Origin: Malachius bipustulatus
Lineage: Eukaryota; Arthropoda; Insecta; Coleoptera; Melyridae
Length of the DNA: 64,000 nucleotides
Direction: 5' to 3'
Assembly: GCA_910589415.1 (NCBI GenBank)
Contig: OU342634.1
Coordinates: 4,650,001-4,714,000, forward strand
The position numbers were made by a program, and so were the translations under genes. The notes beneath the pieces were generated by a model. The model made no database searches, was not told where the DNA came from, and saw nothing but the letters and a program-made list of their open reading frames with translations. Below are positions 41,853-52,129 of this stretch, one piece after another. Every line of letters starts with the position of its first letter. Position 1 is the stretch's first letter.

Positions 41853-42287
41853 TCAACGCGCCTCAGGGAGTCTCGGCGAGCGGTCGGTCCGGGCCATCTC
41901 TGGTGTCGGGGACTCCTCGCGACGCCTGGGCTTCCCGGTAGTCGCGGCGCAGGGGCAGTCCCGCGACAACACATCCGCGCGCCCGCATCGCGAGCAAAAT
42001 AGCCTTGCCACCCCCGTAAAGGCGCTCCGATAGTGCCCCACTACCCCGCAGCGCGAGCAGAGGATGGTAGCGCGACCGGGCCCGCGAGTTGTAGTGCGGT
42101 CCCTGCGGCGTGGAGGCGCGAGCTCTGGAGATGACGAACACGCCCTCGCGGTCGTCGTCAGCGGTGCCTTTGGTAGTGAGTAGCCCACCGGCGGTCCGGG
42201 TTCGGGGGACGGAGTGTCAGTAAAAGTATAACTGATGGAGGGCGGGGTGCTAAACTCGTATGTTAGTTCGAATTCGGAATCTGACAT
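41853..42287 (-). CDS. Small zinc-knuckle protein (ORF3) of element D2
   Basis: 144 residues. An N-terminal acidic stretch is followed by FSTPPSISYTFTDTPSPEPGPP, which recurs almost unchanged in D1 and C; a Ser/Pro/Arg-rich linker; a zinc knuckle CSRCGVVGHYRSAF in which the last Cys is Phe; and LFCSRCGRADVLSRDCPC. The start is placed at 42287 because TTTTGTTTTCAG, a strong 3' splice site, immediately precedes it. It lies 98 bp downstream of the kinase ORF, in the same order as in element B. No function is known; nucleic-acid binding is likely from the Cys clusters. Confidence 0.72.
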   Translation of the reverse strand: MSDSEFELTYEFSTPPSISYTFTDTPSPEPGPPVGYSLPKAPLTTTARACSSSPELAPPRRRDRTTTRGPGRATILCSRCGVVGHYRSAFTGVARLFCSRCGRADVLSRDCPCAATTGKPRRREESPTPEMARTDRSPRLPEAR

Positions 42288-42299
42288 CTGAAAACAAAA
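42288..42299 (-). promoter_or_regulatory. 3' splice site before ORF3 of element D2
   Basis: The minus strand reads TTTTGTTTTCAG directly before the ATG, a textbook polypyrimidine tract and AG. A GTAAGT donor on the same strand lies at about 43462-43467, just upstream of the kinase ATG, so an intron spanning the kinase is possible. Confidence 0.6.
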
Positions 42300-42385
42300 C
42301 ATTCGGTCAGTTTCGACTTATTAGCAAATGGCGGTTACGGTCCCGCCTTACGGACCTCACTCGTCGGCGGGGATTCGGAGGCGAA

Positions 42386-43458
42386 TCATGCGTCCTGTTT
42401 CGGTCCGACGCGTGCCTTGACTACCACGTCCGTTCGGGCACCAGCGGGGCGGAGTCCCCGGATGCGGTCGCGGACCCGCCGAGGGCGTGGTGTGATTTCC
42501 CACATTTCCTCTAGGCTCCGGCTCATCACCGGCAAGTCGCACGGTAGACTAGGAACCATCGGTGTCTCAGCTGGTGGCGCCTGGGAGCTGTTGGGAGTCG
42601 CGGCTGGAGTTGGAGGGCGGACTGCTCGTTGATCGCCAGGCATCGGGACGTCGACGACGGTACCTGGACGGCGAGACGGATCGTCCGTCAGCATTTCACG
42701 GATCCATCGCAAAACTCTTCCTCTGGGGTTCTGTTCGGATGTCCATCGGTAGCCCACCCCCACACGGTCCAATACGGAGGCCGTGTGAAACCGGCGACAA
42801 TCTTCCCGACGGTGGCGGCGTACAGCGCGGTAGCCCCGCAGGACCAGACGTCCACCCGGTGGTCGTACGGTCGCCTTCCCACCAGTTCAGGCGCTGCGAA
42901 GCCCGGGGTCCTGGCGGGGCCGTGCCATTTGGACGGGGTTGGCCTGGCGATAATTGCTTGTCCGAAGTCCGCCAATTTGACCCCCATATTGGGCCCCGTA
43001 CCGCGCACCAAGACGTTTCCCGGTTTTACGTCTCGGTGGATGAAGCTCCGGCCGTGGCAATGCTGTACGGCCCGCATCAGGCTCACCGCGACCCGCCCTA
43101 GCTCTTCCGCGTCCATGGCACCTCGTGCTGCGACGCGGTGGTGTAGGTCCGCCTCCGCCAGCTCCATCACCATAAAGACGGCTTGGTGATGGACCTGGGC
43201 GTCAATCAGCTGGGTGATATTCGGGTGCTCCAGGGATATCCCGGCCAGATGCTCGGTCAACACCGCGTGCTCGGTTTCAGGGAGGCGCCGGACCATTTTG
43301 ACGGCGACTGTCGTACCGTGTGTGCGTCGGACGCATTCGCGGACGCAGCTGAAAGTTCCCTCGCTCAGCAAGGGACCCGCGGAATAGTGTCTGGCGAACG
43401 GTGGAGCCCGCCATTCGGGGTCGGTGTACAGGGAAGCCCTCGGGAGACCGCTCTCCAT
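42386..43458 (-). CDS. Protein Ser/Thr kinase carried by element D2 (one frameshift)
   Basis: Phosphotransferase with the catalytic signature complete in the first frame (43458-42688): glycine-loop region SEGTFSCV (32-39), VAVK Lys54, HRDVKPGNVL with Asp143 and Asn148, DFG 164-166, APE at 189-191 and DVWSCG (204-209). The frame ends early; the kinase subdomain XI text (IREMLTDDPSRRP) continues one frame over at about 42700-42660 and then a Pro/Ser-rich tail runs to 42386. So one small indel splits the gene near 42700-42740. It lies between the integrase stop (43546) and the ORF3 acceptor, on the same strand and with the same high GC, so it is part of the element rather than a chance neighbour. 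The closest cellular kinase family is not clear to me. Confidence 0.85.
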
Positions 43459-43545
43459 GGTTACTTACGGGACGTGAAACATACTATATGGGTCGTTCAT
43501 GTGGGCCAAACCGCCGCCGAGATGGAAGGGGGACAAATACGGGTT

Positions 43546-44235
43546 TTACTCGGGATGCCTCGGTGCGAAATCGGTATACGGTTTGAGATCCTTGACGTGT
43601 ATCCTAAGCAGGCGGCCAGCCTCGTCCTCCAGATCGTAAACCACGGGAGATCTTACCTTTATAACGGTGTACGGGCCGGAAAATTTGGGCGCGAGCTTCG
43701 CGGCAAAACCTTTTTCCCCCGACGAGAGATGATGCTCCACTCGCATAACCTTATTCCCCACATGACATCTCCAATCGCGGCGCCTAAGGTCGTAATGTCT
43801 CTTCTGGTCGTTGCTTGCCTGGTTCTGATATAGCCGGACTAACTGATAGAGATCATGCAACTCCTGCAGTCGGCGCAGACGTGGGGCGAGGTCGCAATTG
43901 TCCTGGTCGTCGGCAACGTTGTCAGCGGACGGGAAAACCATGCTTGGCACTCGTAGCTCTCTACCCATGTTCAAAAATGCGGGAGTGTACCCGGTGGACT
44001 CGTTCTTCGACGTATTGTACGCCATGGACAGCTCGGGAATGCGCACGTCCCATTTGCGGTGGTCGGCCCCGCAGAATTGAGCGATCATGGTTTTTAACGT
44101 CCGGTTCTGGCGTTCGACGGGGTTACACTGCGGCGAATATACACTGGGGTTAGCCGGTGCTTGATATCTCAGTCTTCCAGGAACTCTTCGAAGGTCTTCC
44201 CGATGAACTGGCGCCCGTTGTCTGAAATCACGGTT
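43546..44235 (-). pseudogene. Integrase C-terminal half of element D2
   Basis: CNPVERQNRTLKTMI with the catalytic Glu, then ELSMAYNTSKNESTGYTPAF, a long helix-rich region, VGNKVMRVEHHL and the GPY-type module KLAPKFSGPYTVIKV, ending in a normal stop at 43546. Upstream of about 44140 the frame shifts (the ISDNGRQF region is out of frame), and at about 44235 homology ends against the tandem repeat array. It is the same lineage as D1. Confidence 0.85.
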
Positions 44236-44260
44236 CTCATTCTCATTCTCAGAGGCGGAC

Positions 44261-44950
44261 AACATTAATGGATGGCATGTTGTCTGACAACATGTCATTC
44301 ATCTTTTGTCTAGCAACGCCTAGTAGGGGCTTTACCTACTTCATGCACACCGGGAGGCACTGCACTCATTTTTGGCATGCATTATGGCTGTCTGGGGTGT
44401 ATCCTATGGCGCAAGCCGAACCCACCGTGCCTTTTATTTTATTTTTATTTCATTGCATTCTGCTCACGGTTTAGATCACGGGATCCGTGATCTAAACTGT
44501 GCTGTGTGTTGGTAGATACATTGTACTGAAGTGTCCCAAACAGGACGAAACACGTGTCTACAATTTCCGCCTCTGCTCACAGCACAACATTAATGGATGG
44601 CATGTTGTCTGACAACATGTCATTCATCTTTTGTCTAGCAACGCCTAGTAGGGGCTTTACCTACTTCATGCACACCGGGAGGCACTGCACTCATTTTTGG
44701 CATGCATTATGGCTGTCTGGGGTGTATCCTATGGCGCAAGCCGAACCCACCGTGCCTTTTATTTTATTTTTATTTCATTGCATTCTGCTCACGGGATCCG
44801 TGATCTAAACTGTGCTGTGAGTTGGTAGATACATTGTACTGAAGAGTCCCAAACAGGACGAAACACGTGTCTACAATTTCCGCCTCTGCTCACAGCACAA
44901 CATTAATGGATGGCATGTTGTCTGACAACATGTCATTCATCTTTTGTCTT
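44261..44950. repeat. Tandem repeat, about 2.2 copies of a 313-325 bp unit
   Basis: Units start at 44261, 44586 and 44899 (the last is about 52 bp). Each unit begins with the palindrome CATGTTGTCTGACAACATG. Unit 1 has 12 extra bases that complete a 12-bp hairpin, GTTTAGATCACG/CGTGATCTAAAC. The 68- and 84-residue ORFs inside are copies of each other and are probably not genes. Confidence 0.9.
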
Positions 44951-45848
44951 TATAAACTTTGTTTATAATGGTAACCACAACATCTCGGCAACTGGATCGT
45001 TTATTTGTTATCCTGCTTGCTCTTGTACTTTATCACCATCTTTTACGTTTCTCTTTGTAAAATTGTACTGCGAATTTTTTTGGACTGTATAATTTTTATT
45101 TGTACCTCGATATAATTAAAGGGTCCTTAATATCATAAATAATTTAGAATTTCAAAATGTAATTTTTTGTTAGCTTTTTTCTAAAAATAATTTTTTTTTC
45201 TTAAAAACAACATGTAAAGTGACACATTAGTCGATCCTTGATGAAATACGAACGATTATTCTGTATGACACTGCTGTTTGATTAATTTATTCGAAATTTT
45301 CTTCAGCCCTGTGTCATGGCGTCTACAGAAATGTATAAAAAATATGGCGGCTGTACCTATAAGACGTCAGAGGCCATCGTGAAACCATTATGTATCTGTT
45401 AGTGTCCCTACAACTGTTTCTAAACCCTTATATAAATTTTAGGATATATTCGGAGCTAAAGTGATGTTATATAAATTTTTACGGTGTTCACAGTAACTAA
45501 AAGTGACGGTATATAACTTACGGTGTTCATAGTTACTAAAAGTGACGCTATATAACATTCAGTAACTCTCGTTACTATAAGCCATCATAATCACCTAAAG
45601 GTAGAAGCAACCACTGCAACGCCACTTACCTCGTTGCCAGATCTGGTGAATTGGCTTTGTTTATAATGCGTTCGTTTCAGAACAATTTTTAATTAATAAT
45701 TATTACCCTGGTATGAGTTTATTAATATGTTAATAATCATAGAAGAAATGAATATAGATACATCTACCTACATATTTTACAAAAATAATATACTTGTACA
45801 TATTGGTTTTTGGAACCAAAATAAATTAAAGCATCAACTTCTTGGCTA
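44951..45848. other. AT-rich intergenic sequence
   Basis: No gene recognised. GGTGTTCA.AGT(A)ACT-type short repeats occur around 45485-45560. Confidence 0.5.
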
Positions 45849-45904
45849 ATAATTTAAGGAACAAACGACTTACCTTAAGGAAGTTCGTTCCGAATTATAT
45901 GAAT

Positions 45905-46038
45905 ATAACTCGTCCAATCAGATATTACACAGGTAGTCACACTGCGTTGCCTTGTCGAGCACTTTTTTAAAGTAAAATTAATCATTTCTGCCGTCGTTAT
46001 CAGCCGTCTCATACCTACTCATCCTTCATTACACTGTT
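45905..46038. repeat. Left inverted terminal repeat of the DIRS element
   Basis: 134 bp, reverse complement of 50450-50583. The left end extends a further 55 bp (45849-45904) that is not in the right repeat but is present in the internal complementary region. Confidence 0.92.
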
Positions 46039-46111
46039 TGCGTAGAAGGAGAAAAATAGATTATCAATAAGGGAGGGTACATGAGAATCCTTGCGGGTAG
46101 ACGTTGGGCGG

Positions 46112-46230
46112 GCCATATCTGATTGGACGAGTTATATTCATATAATTCGGAACGAACTTCCTTAAGGTAAGTCGTTTGTTCCTTAAATTATATTTCAATA
46201 ACTCGTCCAATCAGATATTACACAGGTAGA
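46112..46230. repeat. Internal complementary region (ICR) of the DIRS element
   Basis: 46117-46191 complements the left end and 46184-46230 the right end; the two overlap by a few bases (AATTA/TAAT). In DIRS replication this region is thought to template joining of the two ends of the circular DNA. Confidence 0.85.
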
Positions 46231-46559
46231 TGTTTAAAGACTTACAATCTATTTTTCATCTATTTTGTATTTAAGTGTAGTGTAAACAATATTTTAATTT
46301 AACAACATTGAAACGTATTACCTACATAATAATTCATTATAATAATTTAATTTAACAATAACAATAATTGAAACGTATTTACATGATAATTCATAATATA
46401 ACTTTTATGCTTTTATGCAATACCAAACTCAACAAGTGCAATTTACATTTTTGTGCACCGACAGAAACAAACTCAAACATAATATTTGACAAAACTCTTT
46501 AATTTTTGAAACAGTATTTCTAGACCTATATTATAGTTCATTATTATTTTGAAAATTCA

Positions 46560-47542
46560 TTTACCTAATGCAATTTCTATTAAATTTAGGTCTTGTTGTA
46601 AGGGGCGATTGTAAAATTTTGCAAAAACTTCTCAATTTTTGCTCCAACCTACAGTGTTTTTTATCTGTTCAACATTTACACCTGACCTGATCGCCGCTGA
46701 AGTTGAAGCATGCCTTACGCTATGACTTTTAAATATTTCTGTATTAATGCCACTCTTGGCAAGAACTTAACCAAGCGGCTGATTGTTTGAGTGGAAGCCC
46801 TATGAAAAGGTTTTTTATGAGTTAGTATTAGGTACTCCTCATTCTTCCTAAAGCTCCTTGAAACTGCTAAATATTTTATTAAGGTCTTAGCGACACACAG
46901 TTCAGGTTTTTTACTGAAATAATTAAATTTTAATATTGGTTGATCTCAATTAGGATGCGATGTCTTTAAGATATCAGTAATAGTTATGATAATTCCATCC
47001 TCTGTCTGAGAAATGTTTTTTAAATTAATTTTTGAAATAGTTTGAACTCTTTGTCCGGATGCAAGAAGTAGTAACATGACTAATTTTTTAGCCAGTTTTT
47101 CTAGTGGTAGCTGATCTAAGGGATGCCATAATTCTAGGTAATCGAGCACCACTTTTGGATCCCAAGTTGTAGCATAACGAGGAAAATTTGGTTTTATTTT
47201 AAAAATACCTTTTAGATATCGTTTAATTAATATTTCATCGCTGCTAGAAATATTTAAAATCAATGTTAAGGCTGATTTGTGTGCATTTATAGTTGAGTAA
47301 GTCAGATTGTTCATTTCAAATAATTCATTCAGGAAAAGTAAGATACCTCCAAGATCACAATTAAACATACTTAATTTATTCTTTTTTGTGTATTCCCACC
47401 ATTTCTTAACTGTGCTGGAATACTGTCTAATTGTAGCAGGACTAAGCGATTTAAGCATTACAGGAATTGCTGTGGCTGGGACTCCTTTCATCAAAAAAGA
47501 CTGCCTGATAATTTCGACGCCGCCAGGGAAAGTCGCATCCAC
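46560..47542 (-). pseudogene. Tyrosine recombinase of the DIRS element
   Basis: SPATIRQYSSTVKKWWEY (core-binding part), then ASGQRVQTISKINL with the first catalytic Arg. The frame stops at 46946 (TGA where the family reading would continue, consistent with a CGA to TGA change). Beyond it, in mixed frames, lie KSHSVRHAS (the HxxR box, about 46710) and the KFYNRP region with the nucleophile-type Tyr (about 46610). So all catalytic positions can be traced but the gene is broken by one stop and at least one frameshift. Confidence 0.85.
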
Positions 47543-48441
47543 AGAGGGTGACTGGTCCTAAATGGGGACAAAATTAAATCTCTATTAGCTTCAAAAATTT
47601 TTGGTGCTCCTGTGGACAATCTTAAAAATAATGGGTACCAAGGTTGATTTGGCCAATACGGGACGACCACAATGGCTTCCGCTTTGTCGTTTATAATTTT
47701 GTTCAAAACCCTACCTATAAGCGGAAAAGGGGGAAAAGCGTAATTTAGACTCCCTCCCCAGTTTATTGTAAAAGCATCAACTGTAAAAGCTCCAGGATCT
47801 TTAAGCCAGGATACATATATTTTACATTTAGTATTTATTTTTGTAGCAAATAAGTCTATAGCTGGTCGGCCGAAAAATGAAACAATTGTTTCAAACACTT
47901 TTTCGTTTAAAGAATACTCTGTATCGATTGATAATTTTCTAGATTCTTTATCTGCTGCGCTATTTTCTCTAGAGGGTATATATGAGGCATGCAAATATAA
48001 ATTCCTTTCCTCACACCACTGCCATATTTTTCTGGTCAATTGATTCAATACCTCAGACTTAGTACCTCCCATTTTATTGACATATGCCATTGCTGTTTTA
48101 TTATCAACTCTAATTAAAATGTTACAATCTTTCTTCTCTCTCCCGAAACATTCTAGACCATAATATATCGCCAGTAATTCTAAATAATTTATATGAAATT
48201 TAATTTCCTGTTCGTTCCAAAACCCGTGCGTGATTTCAGATCCGCACACTGCTCCCCAACCTGTCCTAGATGAGTCCGTAAATATTTCTATTTCAAAATT
48301 TGTGAAATGTAATTCGCTACAGCATTTTTTGATATTCTGATCCCACCATTTTAATTCGTCTTTAATATCGTTTGTGATTGACATATTATCATTATAATTA
48401 CCCTTCGACTTACAAAGTGCAAGTAATTTTTTACATTCCAA
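47491..48441 (-). CDS. RNase H part of DIRS Pol
   Basis: About 316 residues with EIFTDSSRTGWGAV, INYLELLAIYYGL, RVDNKTAMAYVNKMGG and SRENSAADKESR (RNase H residues), then a DLFATKINTKC region typical of DIRS Pol. It begins in the frame left by a break after RT at 48446 and overlaps the recombinase frame at 47491-47542. Confidence 0.85.
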   Translation of the reverse strand: MECKKLLALCKSKGNYNDNMSITNDIKDELKWWDQNIKKCCSELHFTNFEIEIFTDSSRTGWGAVCGSEITHGFWNEQEIKFHINYLELLAIYYGLECFGREKKDCNILIRVDNKTAMAYVNKMGGTKSEVLNQLTRKIWQWCEERNLYLHASYIPSRENSAADKESRKLSIDTEYSLNEKVFETIVSFFGRPAIDLFATKINTKCKIYVSWLKDPGAFTVDAFTINWGGSLNYAFPPFPLIGRVLNKIINDKAEAIVVVPYWPNQPWYPLFLRLSTGAPKIFEANRDLILSPFRTSHPLWMRLSLAASKLSGSLF

Positions 48442-48445
48442 AGAC

Positions 48446-49207
48446 TTAGTATTTAACAGCTGGGCAAGCTGCTATGAGGACTCTAACCATTTTTGCATAA
48501 TCTCTAATTTTGCATATACTTTTAGTTCTAAATTTCCTTACTAACTGTTGGATTTTAATCTCTTTCTCATCGGCCAGATGCAGGGTGAGAGTTTTACTGT
48601 TATAAATGAAACCCAAATATTTACAAGATTGTGATGGATCTAGCCTAGATTTATTATAGTTGATAAAAAATCCAAGTTTCTCTAAAGTGGATAAAATAAA
48701 TTTTACATTTATTGCAACCTCGTATGCTGTATGACCTAGAATTAAAATATCATCTAAGTAAATTACGCACATAATATTTCTTTCCCTAAAGAATTTCAAA
48801 ACAGGCTTTAATAGTTTAGTAAACATATACGGGGCTGATGATAATCCATTTGGTAAACAATTAAACTCAAATAATTTTTTATTAAATTTAAATCTGAGGT
48901 ATTTCTTGTAATTATTATCAATAGCCACCATATAATGGGCGTCCTTAAGATCAATAGTTGCCATGAAAATGTCTTTAGTTATTAAATCTTTAACAGTTTT
49001 AAAATTTTCCATTTTAAAATGAGGAACTGATATAAATTTATTTAGCTGTTTCAAATTCAGAATAAAACGATAACTGTTGTATGATTTCGTTATCAGAAAA
49101 AATGAGGAAATAAATTGACCTTCAGACGATTTACATTCTGATATCACATTTTTCTTTAGCAGTTCATTTATACATGAAGTAAGTTTATAAATTTCATCTT
49201 TTGCCAT
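48446..49207 (-). CDS. Reverse transcriptase of the DIRS element
   Basis: About 254 residues: SSFFLITKSYNSYRFILNLK, MATIDLKDAHYMVAI, CLPNGLSSAPYMFTKL, VIYLDDILILG (active site YLDD near 48755), CKYLGFIYNS. The RT stops at 48446; RNase H resumes almost at once in another frame, so either a small indel or a separate ORF. Confidence 0.88.
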   Translation of the reverse strand: MAKDEIYKLTSCINELLKKNVISECKSSEGQFISSFFLITKSYNSYRFILNLKQLNKFISVPHFKMENFKTVKDLITKDIFMATIDLKDAHYMVAIDNNYKKYLRFKFNKKLFEFNCLPNGLSSAPYMFTKLLKPVLKFFRERNIMCVIYLDDILILGHTAYEVAINVKFILSTLEKLGFFINYNKSRLDPSQSCKYLGFIYNSKTLTLHLADEKEIKIQQLVRKFRTKSICKIRDYAKMVRVLIAACPAVKY

Positions 49208-49364
49208 CTTGTGGCACTCTGATAAGATAAGTAATACTGGACAGGAGTTTTATTAAATGGAATTTTATACCCTTCTACCCATGACAGAATACGAATATCA
49301 TGAGTGATTATTTTCCACTGGTTGGAAAATTTTTGGAGTCTAGCAGCATATTGTTTACTTACAT

Positions 49365-50403
49365 TTACTTTTTGTAAGCAATTTTCTTCCGGGGAAATTC
49401 CATTTTCCCTTGGCTTTGCTGTCTCCACTCTCTCATTCTGGACCTTGGATACGTGGTCCTGAAGTTTAAAGACTGCGACGAATGGCTTCTTTGACTTCTG
49501 TAATTCGATGTGGATGATGGTCTTGCAAAAGGCTTAGTTGAGGCTGCGGTAGATTTCATTTCTTTACCCGTACGCCACTGATTTTTCATTTCCTTAAATT
49601 TCTCGGCCCAATCCCATTTGTGCTTGCACTGCAGCTATGTATTTATCGTCTTTCTTTGATAATTCACTCATTGACGCAATCAATTCAGGATTTAATTCGG
49701 GTGGTCGTAGCCGTGGGATATTTTTGGGAATGTAATATTTCTTAGTAATATCCTCTTGTTCAGGTTTCTCCAACCCTTGTGTTAAGTATTTATTCCACCG
49801 ATCTGCTACTACTGTGTGTATTTCCGGTCCAAATATCGGCTCTGAACCGGCGGGTTCTTCCCCAAATAATTTCATAATATCATCACTCAATTGAGGGTGA
49901 ATATATTTGTTTGTGTTATCTTGTTCCTGCCTTCCCTGGATACTGACACTGACGGCACTTGCTAACTCATCAACATCCGGTATTTCTACCATATCGGACT
50001 CCTGGTAATTTGGTCTACGAGTCTGATATCTGGAGACAGTTGATTCACCTAAAATATATTTTTCATTACTTACCCCATTGTTCTTTTGTTATTTTAAGTT
50101 TCAGGAATAATAATTATAGGTTGACAGTTTTACCTATATAAAGAATTTGGGGATTGAAAGTTTTGTTCCACACAATAGTTTTATACTTTTTTAATTTTAA
50201 TTTTTATAGCTGAATATTTTGCTATTATATTGTACAACAATGTACAGTATGGTTAGATAACTACCTGAGGAGCTACTGCTAGTACTCCGACGCTTTTGCT
50301 TTTGATCTAGTTTATCTAGTTGCTCTAGCTTCTTAATAAGTTTTCTTCGCTTCCTAGAAAGTTCTACATCACTATCTTCACTATTATTTCTGTAATATTT
50401 CGG
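49365..50403 (-). CDS. Gag-like protein of the DIRS element, with an intron
   Basis: Exon 1 from ATG 50405-50403 (MPKYYRNNSEDSDVELSRKR, then a Lys/Gln-rich coil and a Ser run) to a donor at 50264. Exon 2 starts at 50049 and reads ESTVSRYQTRRPNYQESD and on through DIMKLFGEEP to about 49600; the frame then shifts by one near 49605 and continues as KNQWRTGKEMKST to 49365. The function is presumed capsid-like. The join preserves the reading frame. Confidence 0.7.
50050..50264 (-). promoter_or_regulatory. Spliceosomal intron in the DIRS gag
   Basis: 215 bp. The donor on the minus strand is TCAG|GTAGTT (50265/50264); the acceptor is ATATATTTTAG|GTGAATC (50050/50049). Removal joins the two Gag exons in frame; unspliced RNA would stop inside the intron. 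Confidence 0.65.
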
Positions 50404-50449
50404 CATTTTGGTCGGAACAATTCTTGCCGCTACTGCTCGATCGAAGCAC

Positions 50450-50583
50450 AACAGTGTAATGAAGGATGAGTAGGTATGAGACGGCTGATAACGACGGCAG
50501 AAATGATTAATTTTACTTTAAAAAAGTGCTCGACAAGGCAACGCAGTGTGACTACCTGTGTAATATCTGATTGGACGAGTTAT
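50450..50583. repeat. Right inverted terminal repeat of the DIRS element
   Basis: 134 bp, reverse complement of 45905-46038; on the minus strand it lies just upstream of the gag ATG and so probably contains the promoter. Confidence 0.92.
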
Positions 50584-50594
50584 TGAAATATAAT

Positions 50595-50932
50595 AAAAGA
50601 TATGACGGTATACATATTATATATTAGTTACTTTACGAGGTAATACTTATACTTACATACACGTAGGTACTTTAATTTAATTTAGAATTATTACTTTTTC
50701 TCAAAAATAACTTTAGAACTGTGCTAAAAAAATTATCAGCGATTATTTGTAAAGGCTGACAAGTTAATGGGCAGTTTTCTGTGACTGTTTCTGAAGAAAG
50801 GATCGACTGCAGGTGGAAAATTCAGTACTTCAAGTTTCATCTTGACATTATTATTATAAATTATTAATTTCTAATAATTTCTAATAAGTAGGTACTTACC
50901 GTAAATATAATAAATACGAGTATACAGCGTGT
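50595..50932. other. AT-rich spacer
   Basis: No gene or repeat recognised between the DIRS element and the palindrome. Confidence 0.6.
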
Positions 50933-51781
50933 TCAGTTAAGGGTACGGAGCGGCCATATCTCGGTAACTATTGGTCCTAGAGCCTCAAATTAAAAATTTT
51001 CCAGACAGAAGTGACCATGAGAAATTCATAGAAAATATTTTCAAGATGGCCGCACTTTCGGAAATACCGGAAGTAGACACCTAGTTCGTTATTTTAACGG
51101 AAACATCCTGTAAAATATTATATTTTTTAAATGTCTGAAGAAATCGAATACAGGTGGTTTTCACCACTGGAATTTAGATTGAGCGGTTTATGAGTTATAA
51201 ACAAGTGAAAATCGAAAATTTTCAACTTCAAAGCAGTCTAGAACTAGAACGGCTCAAGATATCTAAAAACGGTTTACATGTCCCTATCCTAACTTTTCAC
51301 ATTGTATCCTACTATGTGGAGTAAATTTTAATACAGGGTGATGAAAATTATCCGATTTTTCATCACCCTGTATTAAAATTTAAACCACATAGTAGGATAC
51401 AATGTGAAAAGTTAGGATAGGGACATGTAAACCGTTTTTAGATATCTTGAGCCGTTCTAGTTCTAGACTGCTTTGAAGTTGAAAATTTTCGATTTTCACT
51501 TGTTTATAACTCATAAACCGCTCAATCTAAATTCCAGTGGTGAAAACCACCTGTATTCGATTTCTTCAGACATTTAAAAAATATAATATTTTACAGGGTG
51601 TTTCCGTTAAAATAACGAACTAGGTGTCTACTTCCGGTATTTCCGAAAGTGCGGCCATCTTGAAAATATCTTCTATGAATTTCTCGTGGTCACTTATGTC
51701 TGGAAAATTTTTAATTTGAGGCTCTAGGACCAATAGTTACCGAGATATGGCCGCTCCGTACCCTTAACTGAACACGCTGTA
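50933..51781. mobile_element. Near-perfect 849-bp palindrome (MITE Z)
   Basis: Ends TACAGCGTGTTCAGTTAAG and its reverse complement, flanked by TA; the arms meet at about 51357 with a loop of fewer than 10 nt and only a few mismatches. Internal blocks (AACAAGTGAAAATCG, CGGCTCAAGATA, TTTACATGTCCCTAT) link it to MITE family X. No ORF of note. Confidence 0.9.
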
Positions 51782-52063
51782 TATTATAAAGTCCTAATAC
51801 CTATTCTAAAAATCTAAATATTTCGCGGTGTTAAATTAAAATAACGAAGAATAAATCTGGAGATTTATTACTCCGGGCTCTGACAACACTGGCTACTTCT
51901 GTACATGCTCAGCGTTCCCGTCAATTTTCAGGTCTTCCTTCATCACTTCACTTCTATTCTATTCTATTGGTATTGACACTATTGACCTACTTCACAGTTT
52001 GCAGTGTTAATTATAATAAGTGTTTATATAACCTATAATCTAGTAGCCGGGTCTACTCTGCTG
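51782..52063. other. Unassigned sequence upstream of a possible host gene
   Basis: No coding sequence recognised; it could contain the promoter of the gene that starts near 52088. Confidence 0.3.
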
Positions 52064-52129
52064 ATATCCTTTTTAAAACTTTCAAAATGTCTTTTGATAT
52101 CCTTTTTAAAACTTTTAAAATGTCTTTTA
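52064..52129 (+). repeat. 33-bp direct duplication at a start codon
   Basis: GATATCCTTTTTAAAACTTT with the following AAAATGTCTTTT occurs twice in a row, one base differing. It creates two in-frame ATGs (52088 and 52121). Confidence 0.85.

Larger units (their letters stand above)
45849..50594 (-). mobile_element. DIRS-type tyrosine-recombinase retrotransposon
   Basis: Inverted terminal repeats of 134 bp (45905-46038 and 50450-50583) plus an internal region at 46112-46230 whose first half is the reverse complement of the left end and whose second half is the reverse complement of the right end. This internal complementary region is the DIRS hallmark. Gag, RT, RNase H and tyrosine recombinase follow in that order on the minus strand. 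No target duplication is seen, as expected. Confidence 0.93.

Noticed and set aside
42562..43101. Long plus-strand ORFs opposite the D2 kinase (42562-43101, 42629-43189, 43183-43833)
   Set aside because: Antisense shadows of a GC-rich kinase and integrase gene; no recognisable protein features.
41853..43458. Kinase as bacterial or host-contaminant sequence
   Set aside because: It shares strand, GC content and spacing with integrase and ORF3 of the element, and a second kinase plus ORF3 copy exists in element B.
44268..44808. 68- and 84-residue ORFs
   Set aside because: Same sequence twice, because of the tandem repeat; no coding evidence.
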